In this document: in pieces, positions 6,348 through 6,626 of the stretch
Layout of the letters: each line of letters begins with the position of its first letter
Numbering within the stretch: the first letter of the stretch is position 1
Assembly (NCBI GenBank): GCA_943324925.2
Contig: CALPNL020000109.1
Location: 1-6,626, forward strand
Direction: 5' to 3'
Source of the DNA: Chitinophaga pinensis
GTDB lineage: Bacteria > Bacteroidota > Bacteroidia > Flavobacteriales > Flavobacteriaceae
Length of the DNA stretch: 6,626 nt
The notes under the pieces: model-generated
Told to the model about the DNA's origin: nothing
Database searches by the model: none
Seen by the model: only the letters and a program-made list of their open reading frames with translations
Translations under genes and position numbers: made by a program

Positions 6348-6626
6348 TTATGCGTCTAATTCTCCTGCAATAACATTTAAACTCGACAAAATAACTATTG
6401 CATCTGATAATAATGCCCCTTTAATCATTTCAGGATAAGCTTGGTAATAAATAAAACAAGGTCTTCTGAAATGCAATCTGTAAGGTGTTCTACTTCCGTC
6501 AGTAACTAAATAAAACCCTAATTCTCCATTTCCTCCTTCAACAGCATGGTACACTTCGTCAACCGGAACAGGAACTTCTCCCATTACAATTTTGAAATGG
6601 TAAATCAAAGATTCCATATCGTGGTA
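6348..6626 (-). CDS. nuoD: NADH-quinone oxidoreductase subunit D, C-terminal end (partial, 5' end outside window)
   Basis: This is the last 92 codons of nuoD (mitochondrial 49-kDa subunit), which with NuoB and NuoH forms the quinone reduction site. The frame is open from the right edge (YHDMESLIYHFK) to a TAA at 6350-6348, so the internal ATG at 6617 is not the start. Family landmarks are MESLIYHFK near the start of the fragment, EGGNGELGFYLVTDGSRTPY, then YRLHFRRPCF, and the terminal helix region LLSDAIVILSSLNVIAGELDA. In most NuoD proteins the end reads GEVDR; here it is GELDA, so the usual terminal arginine is absent. The protein is probably a separate NuoD, but a NuoC-NuoD fusion cannot be excluded because the 5' part is outside the window. 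The fragment is followed by an AT-rich spacer and then nuoE. Confidence 0.96.
   Translation of the reverse strand, partial: YHDMESLIYHFKIVMGEVPVPVDEVYHAVEGGNGELGFYLVTDGSRTPYRLHFRRPCFIYYQAYPEMIKGALLSDAIVILSSLNVIAGELDA

Noticed and set aside
1..6626. A previously undescribed system hidden in the window
   Set aside because: All coding space is accounted for by nuoD to nuoL in standard order, with no extra gene, mobile element or unusual cargo.

Overview
The window is one stretch of a respiratory complex I (NADH:quinone oxidoreductase, nuo) operon. Every gene lies on the minus strand, so transcription runs from the right edge to the left. In transcription order it holds the 3' end of nuoD, then complete nuoE, nuoF, a short nuoG, nuoH, nuoI, nuoJ and nuoK, and the first 253 codons of nuoL. 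nuoCBA upstream and nuoMN downstream are expected by analogy but are not in view.

The organism is most likely a member of Bacteroidota, close to Flavobacterium. The DNA is AT-rich, the start codons have A/T-rich leaders with no recognisable Shine-Dalgarno sequence, NuoG is short and lacks the large molybdopterin-oxidoreductase-like domain, and the protein sequences look flavobacterial. I infer menaquinone as the electron acceptor from the lineage; the sequence does not show it.

Layout from right to left: nuoD 3' end (6626-6348); an 83-bp AT-rich spacer with short repeats (6347-6265); nuoE (6264-5734); nuoF (5732-4365); nuoG (4347-3304); nuoH (3303-2248); a 103-bp spacer with a symmetric structured element (2247-2145); nuoI (2144-1599); nuoJ (1599-1087); nuoK (1085-765); nuoL 5' part (760-1). 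Apart from the two spacers the genes are separated by 0 to 17 bases or overlap by one base (nuoI/nuoJ, TAATG). No stretch over 300 bases lacks a gene.

The gene set covers most of the machine. NuoE, NuoF and NuoG form the NADH-oxidising arm (FMN and the N1a, N3, N1b, N5 and N4 clusters). NuoI (N6a and N6b) and NuoD carry electrons to the quinone site, which NuoD forms with NuoH. NuoJ, NuoK and NuoL belong to the proton-pumping membrane arm. All expected cluster ligands and key membrane residues are present except at the N7 position of NuoG, where the cysteine pattern is altered.

I see no sign of a new defence, mobile or biosynthetic system. The points worth a second look are the short NuoG with its remodelled cysteine site, the structured element between nuoH and nuoI, and the unusual C-terminus of NuoD.
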